In this document: positions 1 to 10,423 of the stretch, one piece after another
How positions within the stretch are numbered: position 1 is the stretch's first letter
Layout of the letters: every line of letters begins with the position of its first letter
Assembly: GCF_900142845.1 (NCBI RefSeq)
Contig: NZ_FSRU01000003.1
Location: 1-64,000 of the forward strand
DNA: 64,000 nucleotides
Direction: 5' to 3'
Origin: Paraburkholderia phenazinium
Lineage (GTDB): Bacteria > Pseudomonadota > Gammaproteobacteria > Burkholderiales > Burkholderiaceae
The notes under the pieces: model-generated
What the model was told of the DNA's origin: nothing
Databases searched by the model: none
What the model saw: only the letters and a program-made list of their open reading frames with translations
Translations under genes and position numbers: made by a program

Positions 1-202
1 TTAGATGTTTCAGTTCGCCCGCGTTCGCTTCACATGACCTATGGATTCAGTCATGGATACTCCATTCGGAGTGGGTTTCCCCATTCGGACATCTACGGAT
101 CAAAGCTCGTTTGCCAGCTCCCCGTAGCTTTTCGCAGGCTACCGCGTCCTTCATCGCCTGTGATCGCCAAGGCATCCACCACATGCACTTGTTCGCTTGA
201 CC
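1..202 (-). rRNA. rrl: 23S ribosomal RNA, 5' end (partial)
   Basis: The reverse complement reads from about position 202 into the conserved 23S 5' end (GGTCAAGCGAACAAGTGCAT, then GTGGATGCC). The gene runs off the left edge of the window, so only about 200 nt are present. It is the third gene of the 16S-Ile-Ala-23S operon transcribed leftward. The mature 5' end is set by similarity to the E. coli start and may be off by a few bases. Confidence 0.95.
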
Positions 203-519
203 CTATAACGGGTGTGTCTCCTGTCGCATCCACTGGGAATGCAACGCTTGCCACAACCGCTACAGGTTGAGTATTCGTGTTGCGCCGTATTCCAAAGCAA
301 TCTTTCGATCACTTAAAAATACATTGATACAATCACAACCCTGATTCACCTACTCAACCACCCATCTCTAAGTGATCTTTCGTGAATCTCTTTACTACTT
401 CTTCCTGATTGTTAAGAACGACAGCCGATATCGCAGTTGCCATAACCACGTATCACTCTGACTGGCTCAATCGCCAATGCATAAAGCTCGGTTAGCACCG
501 AACGCTAGGCATTGAGGAT
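203..519 (-). other. 23S-proximal internal transcribed spacer with boxA-like element
   Basis: This spacer between tRNA-Ala and 23S has no reading frame of interest. On the minus strand it contains GTTCTTAACAAT (408-419), which resembles the boxA antitermination element usually found before 23S genes. The boxA role is inferred from the motif and its position. Confidence 0.6.
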
Positions 520-595
520 TGGTGGAGGATGACGGGATCGAACCGACGACCCCCTGCTTGCAAAGCAGGTGCTCTCCCAGCTGAGCTAATCCCCC
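520..595 (-). tRNA. tRNA-Ala (anticodon TGC)
   Basis: On the minus strand a 76-nt cloverleaf starts GGGGGATTAGCTC. The anticodon loop TTTGCAA gives TGC, the T-arm is GGTTCGATCC, and the acceptor closes with an encoded CCA. It lies in the 16S-23S spacer after tRNA-Ile, the usual arrangement in betaproteobacterial rrn operons. Confidence 0.97.
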
Positions 596-667
596 AGTCA
601 TGCACAGATAACTTCATCTGTCTTGATACCCAGGGGTGATCGGTTAGCGCAGCCACCGCAGAAACAG

Positions 668-743
668 TGGTGGGTCTGGATGGATTCGAACCATCGACCC
701 CGCCTTATCAAGACGGTGCTCTAACCGACTGAGCTACAGACCC
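668..743 (-). tRNA. tRNA-Ile (anticodon GAT)
   Basis: On the minus strand a 76-nt cloverleaf starts GGGTCTGTAGCTC. The anticodon loop is CTTGATAAG (GAT), the T-arm is GGTTCGAATCC, and CCA is encoded. It is the first spacer tRNA after 16S and is processed from the rrn transcript. Confidence 0.97.
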
Positions 744-803
744 CTGAGTCTGTCTTTTTCACAGCCGATAAGCGTGAGCGCTCAACTTGAACACGTGAGC
801 TCG

Positions 804-2336
<1,533 letters not shown>

Positions 2337-2628
2337 ATTCCTGTTACTGTTTTCGGGCTCTTTCGAACCCGGTCGCTCACTCAACGTACTGACGATGATT
2401 ACGCCTGTCTCTCAACAGGCTAACCTTCCTCTAATACTGTGTGAGACTTGATACTTTCGCTTCATGCCAGATTCCGGAGAACCTGACCCGCGTCGCCATC
2501 AAGCGCCCACACTTATCGGCTGTTAATTTTTAAAGATCGAGTCCGCATTCACCACCAAACCGGCACCGCACTTCAACCACCCGGTACCGCTTCGTTCTGC
2601 GTCGCTGCATCAGCAGCAGAGAAACGAG
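2337..2628 (-). other. rrn leader with boxA
   Basis: This is the leader between the rrn promoter and 16S. On the minus strand GATCTTTAAAAATTAACAG (about 2520-2538) resembles the leader boxA that loads the NusB/NusE antitermination complex. A CCTGT...ACAGG hairpin sits near 2405-2420. No coding sequence is credible here. Confidence 0.6.
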
Positions 2629-2657
2629 ATTATGAAGAACTTTCGCTACAGCGTCAA
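2629..2657 (-). promoter_or_regulatory. rrn operon promoter (sigma-70)
   Basis: On the minus strand, -35 TTGACG (complement 2652-2657) and -10 CATAAT (2629-2634) are separated by exactly 17 bp. A seven-A tract lies directly upstream (2662-2668) and could act as an UP element. The position fits transcription of the 16S-23S operon with a leader of nearly 300 nt. Confidence 0.8.
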
Positions 2658-2807
2658 CAGGTTTTTTTAACTTCCTGAACCTGCCCACCCCGCCGAAAGC
2701 CTTGCCACTGCTGGCTCTCCCGTCCCCGCGCTCCGGTGTCCGGAACGCGAAAGAACGAGATTCTAGCGACCCCACCCGGGCCTGGCAAGCTCTATCGGAA
2801 ATTTATT

Positions 2808-3923
2808 TCAAGGGGCCTTTTGAACCGGCCGCGTCTCGTCAATCGGTGCCGGCCCGGACTCCGGCGCCAAGGTCCGAGCCGCAGACGAACCGATCGTCCA
2901 GTCGTGCAATACGGTGTAGGCCACGGCCAGCAGCGTCGGTCCAATAAACACGCCCAGGAAGCCGAACGCAAACGCGCCGCCAAGAATGCCCAGCATCACC
3001 AGAATCAACGGCATATCGCTGCTTTTGCCGATCAGGATCGGCTTGATGACGTTGTCCGACATACCCACCGCAACCACGCCCCAGATCACGAGGAAAATCG
3101 CCCAGCCCGTCGCACCGCCGTGGTAGAGCCAGATTGCAGCAGGCAGCCAGACAATCACCGGCCCGCCAGGGATAACCGACAGGAAGAACGTTGCCAATCC
3201 AAGCAACGCTGGGGCCGGCACCCCGGCGATCCAGCAGCCGAAGCCCGCGAGCACACCCTGCACCAGCGCCGTACCCAGAATGCCGTAGACGACGCCGCGC
3301 ACGGTGTTGCCCGCCAGCGCCAACAGGTAATCGGCGCGTTCACCGGCGACTCGGCGCATCCCCGCATTCAACCAGGCCGCGGCCCCCTCGCCGCCAGTGT
3401 AGAAAAAGAACGCCAGCACAATACTGAGCGCGAGCAGCCCTAAACCATGCGTCACCGCAATGGCGGCAGCCAGAATCCACTTGCCGGCAGGCGCCGCAAG
3501 GGTTCGCAACTGCGCGATCAACTCGGAATTGCCGCTGGTCAAATGCGCCCAGAAAGCCTCGACATTGGGACCGACGAACGGTATGCGGACAACCCAGTCC
3601 GGCAGGTCGGGCAACCCATCTTCGAAAAGCTTTTGCACCAGTGCAACGATCTCGTGAACGTGGGCGCCGAACGCGAATCCCGCATAAACGAACGGTCCGA
3701 GAACCACGATCAGAATAATCAGTACGATCAGCAGCGCCGCAAGCTTACGCCGCCCGCCCACCACCGCGGTCAGCTTGCGGTACAAACCCCATGAGCTGTA
3801 GCTAAGAATGGCGCCCCACAGCAGCGCCGTCGTAAACGGCGCCAGCACCAGCAACGAACCGCCCACCAGCACAATCAATGCGAACACGGCGGCGAGCCGC
3901 TCGATCAGTTGGTCCGATTTCAC
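2808..3923 (-). CDS. AI-2E family transporter (YdiK/PerM-like)
   Basis: This 371-residue polytopic membrane protein belongs to the AI-2E/UPF0118 family, whose members export small molecules or ions in exchange for cations; the substrate is unknown here. Hydrophobic segments lie at about residues 11-45, 62-90, 148-178, 205-235 and 240-340. The family motif DNVIKPILIGK is at 290-300, and the central soluble domain (about 90-145) is typical. The start is GTG at 3923, with GGGAG 8 nt upstream. It is monocistronic and read away from the next gene. I cannot say whether it exports autoinducer-2. Confidence 0.85.
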   Translation of the reverse strand: MKSDQLIERLAAVFALIVLVGGSLLVLAPFTTALLWGAILSYSSWGLYRKLTAVVGGRRKLAALLIVLIILIVVLGPFVYAGFAFGAHVHEIVALVQKLFEDGLPDLPDWVVRIPFVGPNVEAFWAHLTSGNSELIAQLRTLAAPAGKWILAAAIAVTHGLGLLALSIVLAFFFYTGGEGAAAWLNAGMRRVAGERADYLLALAGNTVRGVVYGILGTALVQGVLAGFGCWIAGVPAPALLGLATFFLSVIPGGPVIVWLPAAIWLYHGGATGWAIFLVIWGVVAVGMSDNVIKPILIGKSSDMPLILVMLGILGGAFAFGFLGVFIGPTLLAVAYTVLHDWTIGSSAARTLAPESGPAPIDETRPVQKAP

Positions 3924-4215
3924 TATGAATCTCCCTCGTTGTGTCAGACCACGGCGACGCTACGGCGCACGCTCATCGGCGCGACGCCGAACGCCGTCAG
4001 TATAAGAGTCCGTCACGCGACGGCCCTTACCTTGTGTCAACTACGTGGCTCAGGTCAACCCGTTCAGTGAACGCGATGTGTGCATTCAAGGCTCCCCTTC
4101 GACCACGCCCGCACGCTCTCTCGCGCGGCCCGATTCATCCTGCATTACGCGTAAATGATAGGACGGCACAGAAAAGACTAGAATATACGGTTCTGTGCAC
4201 CCCACTCCTGGATTT
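3924..4215. other. Divergent intergenic region
   Basis: About 290 bases separate the AI-2E transporter from the DUF2863-like gene. TTGACA (minus strand, near 4032) and TATACT (near 4000) are present, but their 30-bp spacing is too long for one promoter. I see no RNA gene or clear operator. Confidence 0.4.
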
Positions 4216-5430
4216 ATGCGCTCGCGAATCGCCAAACGTCTCCCCCCCGATGCCGACAAGCTCGTCGGTCTTTCGCTCGCGCTATTCGCGTCGGGCAGCC
4301 GCACCGAAGACCGCTTCTGGGAAGCGAAGCTCGATACGCTGCTAGCCAAGATCGTCCGCAACGCCAACCAGACAACGCTGGATGCCGCGCTCGACCATCT
4401 TCAGCAGAATCATCCGGACGCCTACGGGGCGCTCGCCGACATGGCCGAAACGCATAGCGAATCGTTCATCGTCGAGCACGAGGGCGTGCCGCATGAAGCC
4501 TTGCTGATCGCCGCGCCCGTGCTGGCCTGGACCCGCTACGCGATCCCCTCGGGCCCGCTGAAGAGCGACGCGGCGGATGCGCTGCGTGCGCATCTGCAGG
4601 CGCACGTGCTCGCCGCCGGAACCCGTGTCGCGATGGCGCCGTTCCTGTACAGCATCGACCAGTTGCCGCGCCACCACGTCGAAACGTGGCGCATCGCCCA
4701 GCAGCTCGCGCAAGCGGCGCTCGGCACCGCCGCCGCCAAGATCAACTTCGGCGAATTGCCGGAGACCTCGCCGATTCTGGCCGATCCGCGCTTCCTGCTG
4801 GCCGTGGTCGCAGCGCCCGTCGGCGCGCCGGTGTTCCGCTGGCAGGAAGAGGAGCACGGCAATCGCATCGAGCGCGGCCAATGCCTCGAACAGTGGGCCA
4901 CGCAAGGCGGCGCCAATCTGTCTCTGGCGTTGCCCGGCTGCGAATTCGAGTGCCTGCTGCCGGATGCCTACTACTCGGCTTGCCGCGACGCCGACGAACG
5001 CGTGCGTCCGCACACGGTGCGCACCGCCGTGCGCTATCTGTTCGATACCATCAGCGCAGCGCCGGCCGATCTGCGCGCCGTGGTCGCCGGCTTCGGCGAG
5101 CGCCGGATCGACGAATATCGCGTCGGCTTCACGCGCCGCGGCAGCAACGATGTGATCTATGGCGTCGTCTGGCCTTTGTACGGCCGCGAAAACGGCGAAT
5201 CGGGCATCGACGAGGAACCGCAAGAAGAGCCCACCTCCAACGGCCCGCTCGAAGAAATCGTCGCACTGCTGAAGGAAACCGGCGTGACGGACATCCGCCG
5301 TCATGCGGGCCGCTTCGAACCCGAATATTGCGATGACTGCGGGGTGCCGCTGTATGCCGACCCGCTCGGTGAAATCGTGCATGCCGAAATGCCGGAAGAC
5401 GCCGAACCCGCGCAACCGCACTTCCACTGA
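4216..5430 (+). CDS. DUF2863-like hypothetical protein
   Basis: This is a soluble protein of about 404 residues with no signal peptide or membrane segment. It resembles a Burkholderiales family of unknown function that I recall as DUF2863. The C-terminus has a CDDC zinc-knuckle-like pair (YCDDCGVPLYADPLG) followed by an acidic, His-containing tail. The ATG at 4216 (MRSRIAKRLPPDADKL) is preferred; an in-frame GTG at 4195 would add seven residues but has no ribosome binding site. A strong terminator follows, so it is probably transcribed alone. No function is proposed. Confidence 0.6.
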   Translation: MRSRIAKRLPPDADKLVGLSLALFASGSRTEDRFWEAKLDTLLAKIVRNANQTTLDAALDHLQQNHPDAYGALADMAETHSESFIVEHEGVPHEALLIAAPVLAWTRYAIPSGPLKSDAADALRAHLQAHVLAAGTRVAMAPFLYSIDQLPRHHVETWRIAQQLAQAALGTAAAKINFGELPETSPILADPRFLLAVVAAPVGAPVFRWQEEEHGNRIERGQCLEQWATQGGANLSLALPGCEFECLLPDAYYSACRDADERVRPHTVRTAVRYLFDTISAAPADLRAVVAGFGERRIDEYRVGFTRRGSNDVIYGVVWPLYGRENGESGIDEEPQEEPTSNGPLEEIVALLKETGVTDIRRHAGRFEPEYCDDCGVPLYADPLGEIVHAEMPEDAEPAQPHFH

Positions 5431-5493
5431 CGAAAGCCGCTGCCGTCCGCCACCCTCAAGCGGGGCGGCGCGAGTCGGCCAGCCAGAAGAACG

Positions 5494-5535
5494 AAACGGC
5501 CCAATCGGCATATGCCGATTGGGCCGTTTTCTTTT
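5494..5535 (+). terminator. Rho-independent terminator after the DUF2863-like gene
   Basis: A perfect palindrome (AACGGCCCAATCGGCATA and its complement, roughly 5494-5528) is followed by TTTTCTTTT. The near-zero loop suggests that a few central bases open. It lies 64 bp after the upstream stop codon and isolates the LuxR-type gene that follows. Confidence 0.85.
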
Positions 5536-5697
5536 CCGGCGACGCCAACCATGTCACTCATCCTATGCCTTCCGGCCAGGCCGTCAAGACGCAAGGAATT
5601 TGTCATCATTAGGCTGGTGGCTCATCGCAATGCAAGCGGCTTCATTTGCCGCTCGCGAGCATCGTGCCACCACGACCGATTCATCTGGAGGCATGGC

Positions 5698-6555
5698 ATG
5701 CGTTTTTCGGTTCTCAACTCCGACGCGGAACGACGCGACGGACTCAAGGCGTTGTTGCGGCAAATCGACCGTCAGGCGCGTTTTAACGAAGCCCAGGACT
5801 GGCGCCAGGTCGATCGCGCATTGCGTCGGCAACTGCCCGATCTGCTGGTCATCGACTGGCAGGACTGGATGTCCACCATGGAGATCCGTCGGCTGCTGCT
5901 CGAACATCCCAGCCTGCGGGTGGCCGTGCTGACCGACGATACCTCGCCCAAATGCGTGCGCAATCTGCTGGATAAGGGCGTGCTCGGAGTGGTGCTGCGC
6001 GACACCGATCCGCGCCTGATCGTGCGGGCGCTCGAGATCGTGCTGCTCGGCGGCCACTATGTCCCGGCGGGCGCGCTAGCACTGCCGCCACCACCGCAGC
6101 CCGAACCCGCGCCTCGCCAACCCGACGTCGTAGCCAACAAACCGCCGCCTCGGCGCACGCGGCTCGCGAGCGGTCTCTCGCCGCGCCAGGAGCAGATCAT
6201 GCGGTGTGTCCACATGGGCAGCACCAACAAGATGATTGCCCGCACGCTCGGCATCAGCGAGGGCACCGTCAAGATCCATCTGGCCAGCATCTTCCAGCAA
6301 CTCGGCGCGCCCAACCGGGCAGCTGCCGTGGCGCTCTACAACGGCTGGCTATCGGCCCAGCTCGAAGTGCTGCGCAGCGACCACGACAGCACTCCGCGGC
6401 CGGTCATGGGCCAGCCAGGGGTCATCCCGTTGCGCGCTCGCAACCCGGCGACGTTCAAGTACCCATTGCCTGCGAACGACGCCACGGACACCTTGCCGAT
6501 GGCGGCCGAACCCACCGTTCCATTTGGCGATCCGGGTTCCGAAGAATCGAGCTGA
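5698..6555 (+). CDS. LuxR/NarL-type response regulator with atypical receiver
   Basis: This 285-residue protein has an N-terminal receiver-like domain (1-120), a Pro-rich linker (about 124-155) and a C-terminal LuxR HTH (about 160-222; SPRQEQIMRCVHMG and GISEGTVKIHLASIF). The phosphoacceptor Asp is present (D53 in VIDW) and T79 is in place. The acidic pocket is only S8-D9, and the conserved Lys after beta-5 is Arg (R101 in VVLRD). The start ATG at 5698 has GGAGGC upstream; longer frames begin inside the preceding terminator. No histidine kinase is adjacent, so this is an orphan regulator. Its target genes are unknown. Confidence 0.85.
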   Translation: MRFSVLNSDAERRDGLKALLRQIDRQARFNEAQDWRQVDRALRRQLPDLLVIDWQDWMSTMEIRRLLLEHPSLRVAVLTDDTSPKCVRNLLDKGVLGVVLRDTDPRLIVRALEIVLLGGHYVPAGALALPPPPQPEPAPRQPDVVANKPPPRRTRLASGLSPRQEQIMRCVHMGSTNKMIARTLGISEGTVKIHLASIFQQLGAPNRAAAVALYNGWLSAQLEVLRSDHDSTPRPVMGQPGVIPLRARNPATFKYPLPANDATDTLPMAAEPTVPFGDPGSEESS

Positions 6556-6681
6556 GCGGGCCGACCCACCCGAGGCACGCCGAGCCGCCTGCCAACGGTG
6601 CTTGACCTCCGGCATGAAATCCGCCCTTTCGTCGTAGCTGGCATGGAATCCGCTCACACCTTTTTCCGTCCAACGAGTAAT

Positions 6682-7365
6682 ATGAGATGTATGGGTTTCC
6701 TCTATACACCGCTTCCGCTATGGGTCGCTGTCGGTGGCTGGATTGCCACCGCGCTGCTGCTCGCGCTCGCGCTGTGGAAAAATCCTTTCAAACGACTGCA
6801 AGACGCGACGCTTCAACATGTCTGGCTTGCCATCATCGTTGCTGTGTCGGTACTGTGGGCCAGCAACGCGTGGCTCGACGACGGCACCGTGATGCATCTG
6901 CTCGGTGCAACCCTGGTCGTTACGCTGTTCGACTGGGCCCTGGCGCTCGTTGCCATGGCCGCAGTCACCGGGCTCGCGGCGGTCGTCTTCGATGCGCCCT
7001 GGCAAGGCATCGCGCTCACGTTCATCATCTACGGTGCATTGCCGGTAGGCATCTCGGCATTGCTGCAACGCGCCTGCATTGCCTGGCTGCCGCGCAACCT
7101 GTTCATGTTCATCTTTGGCCAGGGCTTCGTATCGCCTGCCATTGCGGTCGCGTTGACAGCCGGCGCCGCGGTGGGCACCCACATCGCGATCTCCGGCGGC
7201 TCAATGACCGTGGTGCCCGTCGGCTACGCGTTCAGCGTCTTTCTGCTCGCGACCGGCGAGGCCTGGTTCACCGGGATGTCCACGGCGCTGATCGCCGTCT
7301 ACCGGCCTGCGTGGGTTACCACGTACGATGTGCGCCGCTACCGGCTCGGCGGTCCACGCATCTGA
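6682..7365 (+). CDS. Stand-alone CbiM-like ECF transporter permease
   Basis: This integral membrane protein of about 227 residues has six to seven hydrophobic segments and resembles CbiM/NikM, the substrate-binding subunit of group I energy-coupling-factor importers for Co/Ni. The internal motif MHLLGATLVV matches the CbiM H-L-L-G segment. The N-terminus (MRCMGFLYTP) lacks the Met-His-Ile start that coordinates metal in characterised CbiM/NikM proteins. No CbiN, CbiQ or ATPase gene is nearby. ATG 6682 or ATG 6691 are both possible starts; a weak GAG precedes the first. The substrate is uncertain. Confidence 0.7.
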   Translation: MRCMGFLYTPLPLWVAVGGWIATALLLALALWKNPFKRLQDATLQHVWLAIIVAVSVLWASNAWLDDGTVMHLLGATLVVTLFDWALALVAMAAVTGLAAVVFDAPWQGIALTFIIYGALPVGISALLQRACIAWLPRNLFMFIFGQGFVSPAIAVALTAGAAVGTHIAISGGSMTVVPVGYAFSVFLLATGEAWFTGMSTALIAVYRPAWVTTYDVRRYRLGGPRI

Positions 7366-7591
7366 AGCGCATCCGGCCTGACCGGGTGCTTCAGCGCTTC
7401 GATGCGCGAGCTACGACGCATCGCAATCTGCTCCCTGCAGCGCGGCAATCAGCGACAATCAGCCGCCGTCGCGCATGCTCGATTCGAGACCGCGTACCAC
7501 GACAAGGCAAAAAATTTGTGTCAGGATTGAACTCCTTCCAGTCGTCAGGCATCTTACGTGCCTGATGTCTCAATAGCGCCTACCGAACTTG
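7366..7591. other. Intergenic region upstream of secreted protein gene
   Basis: This 226-base spacer holds a low-GC stretch (AAGGCAAAAAATTTGTGTC near 7503-7521), a plausible promoter area for the next gene. I could not assign clear -35/-10 hexamers. No RNA gene or repeat was recognised. Confidence 0.35.
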
Positions 7592-8221
7592 ATGGATTGC
7601 ACTAACGTACCGCGCCGATTGCTGCGGGTGGTCGGCCGGTTAGCAGCATGTGCAGCGAGTGTCTCGCTCATATGCTCCGCTCCCGCATTCGCCGATCAGC
7701 TCGAACAGCACAACGAACTCGTCAATAAATTCGTCAATGACCTGCACGCCGATCCGCTCGTCGCGGATTGCGCGGCGCATGGCAATTTTGTCGCCAGCAC
7801 CTCCAGCGCTTTCGACCACGTCGAATTCCCGCCAAGCTCATTCGATAGCGCCCATGCGTCGGTCACGCCATGGAACGATTCGTTCGACGAGGGCAAGCAG
7901 CGCGTCAAGGTCGACAACATCGTCACGGTGGAAGGCCTCGGCATCCGCCAGAACGGCGATAGCGACCCGGCCGATCTGAAATTCCGCTGCGGCTACGTGG
8001 GCACCCAGATGCTGGCGTTCAGCTGGAACGATCCGGTGCCGCCGGCCCGACCGAGCGTGTCGAAGCCGTCCGGCAAGCACAAAGGTGGCAAGGGCAAGCA
8101 CTCGACCGGCAACAAGTCGTCGACGAAGAAATCGTCCGGCAAGAATTCGAAGCAAACCGCTTCGAGCAAATCAGGCAGCAAATCGAGCAGCAAGAAAACG
8201 TCGGCGAAGAAAACGCAATGA
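7592..8221 (+). CDS. Secreted protein with Lys/Ser-rich C-terminal tail
   Basis: This protein of about 209 residues has an N-terminal signal peptide (hydrophobic core about 10-30, cleavage likely after APAFA). A compact domain of about 115 residues has two conserved-looking cysteines (VADCAAHG and FRCGYVG) that could form a disulfide. The last 60 or so residues are almost only Lys, Ser, Gly and Thr and are highly basic. Such a tail could bind nucleic acid, LPS or other polyanions in the periplasm, but that is inference. I recall similar Burkholderia proteins being labelled BspC-domain proteins; this label is tentative. A strong terminator follows. Confidence 0.7.
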   Translation: MDCTNVPRRLLRVVGRLAACAASVSLICSAPAFADQLEQHNELVNKFVNDLHADPLVADCAAHGNFVASTSSAFDHVEFPPSSFDSAHASVTPWNDSFDEGKQRVKVDNIVTVEGLGIRQNGDSDPADLKFRCGYVGTQMLAFSWNDPVPPARPSVSKPSGKHKGGKGKHSTGNKSSTKKSSGKNSKQTASSKSGSKSSSKKTSAKKTQ

Positions 8222-8271
8222 CGCCATAGCGCCGCGGCACGCGCCGTTGCAGCACCCGGCCCAAAAACTAA

Positions 8272-8308
8272 GCGAGGCATGCGCTCAACGCGCATGCCTC
8301 GCTTTTTT
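8272..8308 (+). terminator. Rho-independent terminator after the Lys/Ser-rich protein gene
   Basis: The stem GCGAGGCATGCGC (8272-8284) and its exact complement (8290-8302) enclose a 5-nt TCAAC loop and are followed by TTTTTT (8303-8308). The A-rich left flank (8263-8267) may let it also work for the leftward carboxypeptidase gene. Confidence 0.92.
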
Positions 8309-8373
8309 GTTGCGACGAATCCGGGCGCGACCAGCACTAACAGCAAGCATTCGCCGCGCGCCCCACTCCCGCC

Positions 8374-9528
8374 TTAAGCGAACGTCTCGACGTGACGCAG
8401 AATCGCCTGGAGCATCGCCGCCCCGAGCGATGCACTCCGCTCGCCGTTCCAGCCCACCCGCTCGTCCGGCAGGTTCGCGTTGTCCTTGAACGGCATCTCC
8501 AGCGTCAACGACAGGCACCCGAACTGATTGCCGATGTACTTCGACGCGAGCTTCAGCGCATCTTCACGGTACTTGCTCGCCGCGTAGCCGTACTTGTCCT
8601 GGAAGTCCGGGCTCGCATGCTTGAACGCTTCGATAAAGGCCCGCTGCTCCTCGCCCTGGCGCTCGGTGAAGCCCGGCAACATCTCCGAGCCCGCCACGAA
8701 CACATAAGGCAGCGCCTCATCGCCGTGGATGTCGAAGAACAGATCGCAACCGGTTGCATGAATGGCGTCGCGCACCACCAGCACTTCGGGACTGCGCGCC
8801 GCGTCCGGCTCCATCCACTCGCGGTTCAGATTCGCACCGGCCGCATTGGTGCGCAGATTGCCATGTACGCTGCCGTCGGGATTCATGTTCGGCACGATAT
8901 GGAACACGGCGTGATCGTAGAGCTTGCGCGCCACCGGATCGCCCGCCCAATCGCCCCAGCCGGCCAGACGCTTGACCATGCCTTCGACGAACCATTCGGC
9001 CATCGTCTCGCCCGGGTGCTGGCGCGCGATGATCCAGATCTTCTTCTTCGGCTTGTCGCCGTTTTGCGGCGTGCCGAGCGTGAGCAAGGACATCGGCCGG
9101 CCTTCGACGCTCAGGCCGAGTTCGGTCAGCGTCGCTTGCGGCATTTGCTGCACGGCGCCGAGAAACTCCGAGTGACGCTCTTCACCGTACGGCTCGAAGT
9201 ACGCGTAGTAGATCCGGTCGAAGTCGGGCGTATGGTCGATGGTCAGCACGCGGCCGTCGTACGAGGTCGGCACGCGGAACCAGTTCACGCGGTCGTAGCT
9301 CGCCGCCGCCTGATAGTCGCGCCAGCCTTCGGCAAAGGCGCAGTCGGCGGCATTCTCGAAGGTCATCACGCAGCGCTCGCCCTGCGCACCGGAGAGGCGA
9401 AAGTAGAACCACTGCGCAAAGTCGGCGTGACTGTCGCGACGCACGCGCAGCCGGATGTTATCGGCCTGCTCGCAGGACAGGACTTCGATTGCGCCCGCGT
9501 CGAAGTTGCTTGTAATGGATAGTGTCAT
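8374..9528 (-). CDS. M14-family zinc carboxypeptidase (cytosolic carboxypeptidase-like)
   Basis: This is a 384-residue metallopeptidase. An N-terminal beta-rich domain (about 1-120) precedes the M14 catalytic domain, the arrangement of cytosolic carboxypeptidases. Zinc ligands are H171 and E174 (RQHPGETMAEW) and H268 (FFDIHGDEA). The catalytic base is E344 (LTLEMPFKDN). There is no signal peptide, so it acts in the cytoplasm. The start ATG at 9528 follows GGGAAAAAGATC. Eukaryotic relatives trim glutamate chains from proteins; bacterial substrates are largely unknown. It is separated from yaaA by only 56 bp and may share its transcript. Confidence 0.9.
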   Translation of the reverse strand: MTLSITSNFDAGAIEVLSCEQADNIRLRVRRDSHADFAQWFYFRLSGAQGERCVMTFENAADCAFAEGWRDYQAAASYDRVNWFRVPTSYDGRVLTIDHTPDFDRIYYAYFEPYGEERHSEFLGAVQQMPQATLTELGLSVEGRPMSLLTLGTPQNGDKPKKKIWIIARQHPGETMAEWFVEGMVKRLAGWGDWAGDPVARKLYDHAVFHIVPNMNPDGSVHGNLRTNAAGANLNREWMEPDAARSPEVLVVRDAIHATGCDLFFDIHGDEALPYVFVAGSEMLPGFTERQGEEQRAFIEAFKHASPDFQDKYGYAASKYREDALKLASKYIGNQFGCLSLTLEMPFKDNANLPDERVGWNGERSASLGAAMLQAILRHVETFA

Positions 9529-9584
9529 GATCTTTTTCCCGGCGTAGTGGCCCGTTGCAGTCGGTGCAGCGCTCGGCCTGAAGC

Positions 9585-10367
9585 TTACTCGGCGATGCGG
9601 CGGCGGAATACGTAAGTCGAATCGTTCGATGCCTCGGCGTCGAACGCATAGCCTTCGGCATCGAAGCCCTGCAACTGCTCCGGCGCGTCGAGGCGGTTCT
9701 CGACCGCGAAGCGCGCCATCAGGCCGCGGGCCCGCTTCGCGTGGAAGCTGATGATCTTGTAGCGGCCGCCCTTCCAGTCTTCGAATACCGGCGTGATCAC
9801 CGGCGCGTCCAGCAGCTTGGGCTTCACCGACTTGAAGTATTCCCCCGACGCGCAATTGACCAGCACCCGCGCCGCGCCCGTGTTCTTCTTCAACTGCGTG
9901 TTCAGCGCCTGCGTGATGCGCTCGCCCCAGAACGCGTACAGGTCCTTGCCGCGGGCGTTGGCAAAGCGCGTCCCCATCTCGAGCCGGTACGGCTGCAGCA
10001 GATCGAGCGGGCGCAGCAGTCCATACAGCCCCGACAGCACGCGCACGTGCTTTTGCGCGAAGTCCAGATCCGCCGACGACAGGCTCTTCGCGTCGAAGCC
10101 TTCATAGACGTCGCCGTTGAACGCGAGCACCGCCTGCTTCGCATTGACGGTATCGAACTTCGGCGACCACTCGGCGTAGCGCTGGAAGTTGAGCTGCGCG
10201 AGCGGATCGGAAATGCTCATGAGCGTGCCGATCTGCTGCGGCGACAAACGGCGCAATCCACCGATCAATTCGGCAGCGTCGTCGACAAAATCGGGGATCG
10301 TGTGCTTTTTGACGTGCGGAGGGGTTTCGTAGTCGAGCGATTTCGCCGGCGACAGAACGATTATCAT
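9585..10367 (-). CDS. yaaA: Peroxide stress protein YaaA (DUF328/UPF0246)
   Basis: This 260-residue protein starts with the family signature [14 protein letters not shown] and contains the conserved blocks [11 protein letters not shown] and [13 protein letters not shown]. In E. coli, YaaA lowers intracellular free iron and limits oxidative DNA damage under peroxide stress, and it has a DNA-binding fold. The start ATG at 10367 gives the normal family length; upstream in-frame codons lack homology. It diverges from the PIN-domain gene and runs toward the M14 peptidase gene. Confidence 0.93.
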   Translation of the reverse strand: MIIVLSPAKSLDYETPPHVKKHTIPDFVDDAAELIGGLRRLSPQQIGTLMSISDPLAQLNFQRYAEWSPKFDTVNAKQAVLAFNGDVYEGFDAKSLSSADLDFAQKHVRVLSGLYGLLRPLDLLQPYRLEMGTRFANARGKDLYAFWGERITQALNTQLKKNTGAARVLVNCASGEYFKSVKPKLLDAPVITPVFEDWKGGRYKIISFHAKRARGLMARFAVENRLDAPEQLQGFDAEGYAFDAEASNDSTYVFRRRIAE

Positions 10368-10423
10368 AGAGGCTTGCAGGCACGCCGTGCCTGGCGTTAA
10401 TGACGAAAGCCAGATTGTAACGA

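Noticed and set aside
3995..4040. TTGACA with TATACT as a promoter for the AI-2E transporter gene
   Set aside because: The spacing is about 30 bp, too long for sigma-70.
5512..5697. N-terminal extension of the LuxR-type regulator from an ATG at 5512
   Set aside because: That ATG lies inside the terminator hairpin of the upstream gene. The ATG at 5698 has a good ribosome binding site and begins the receiver domain.
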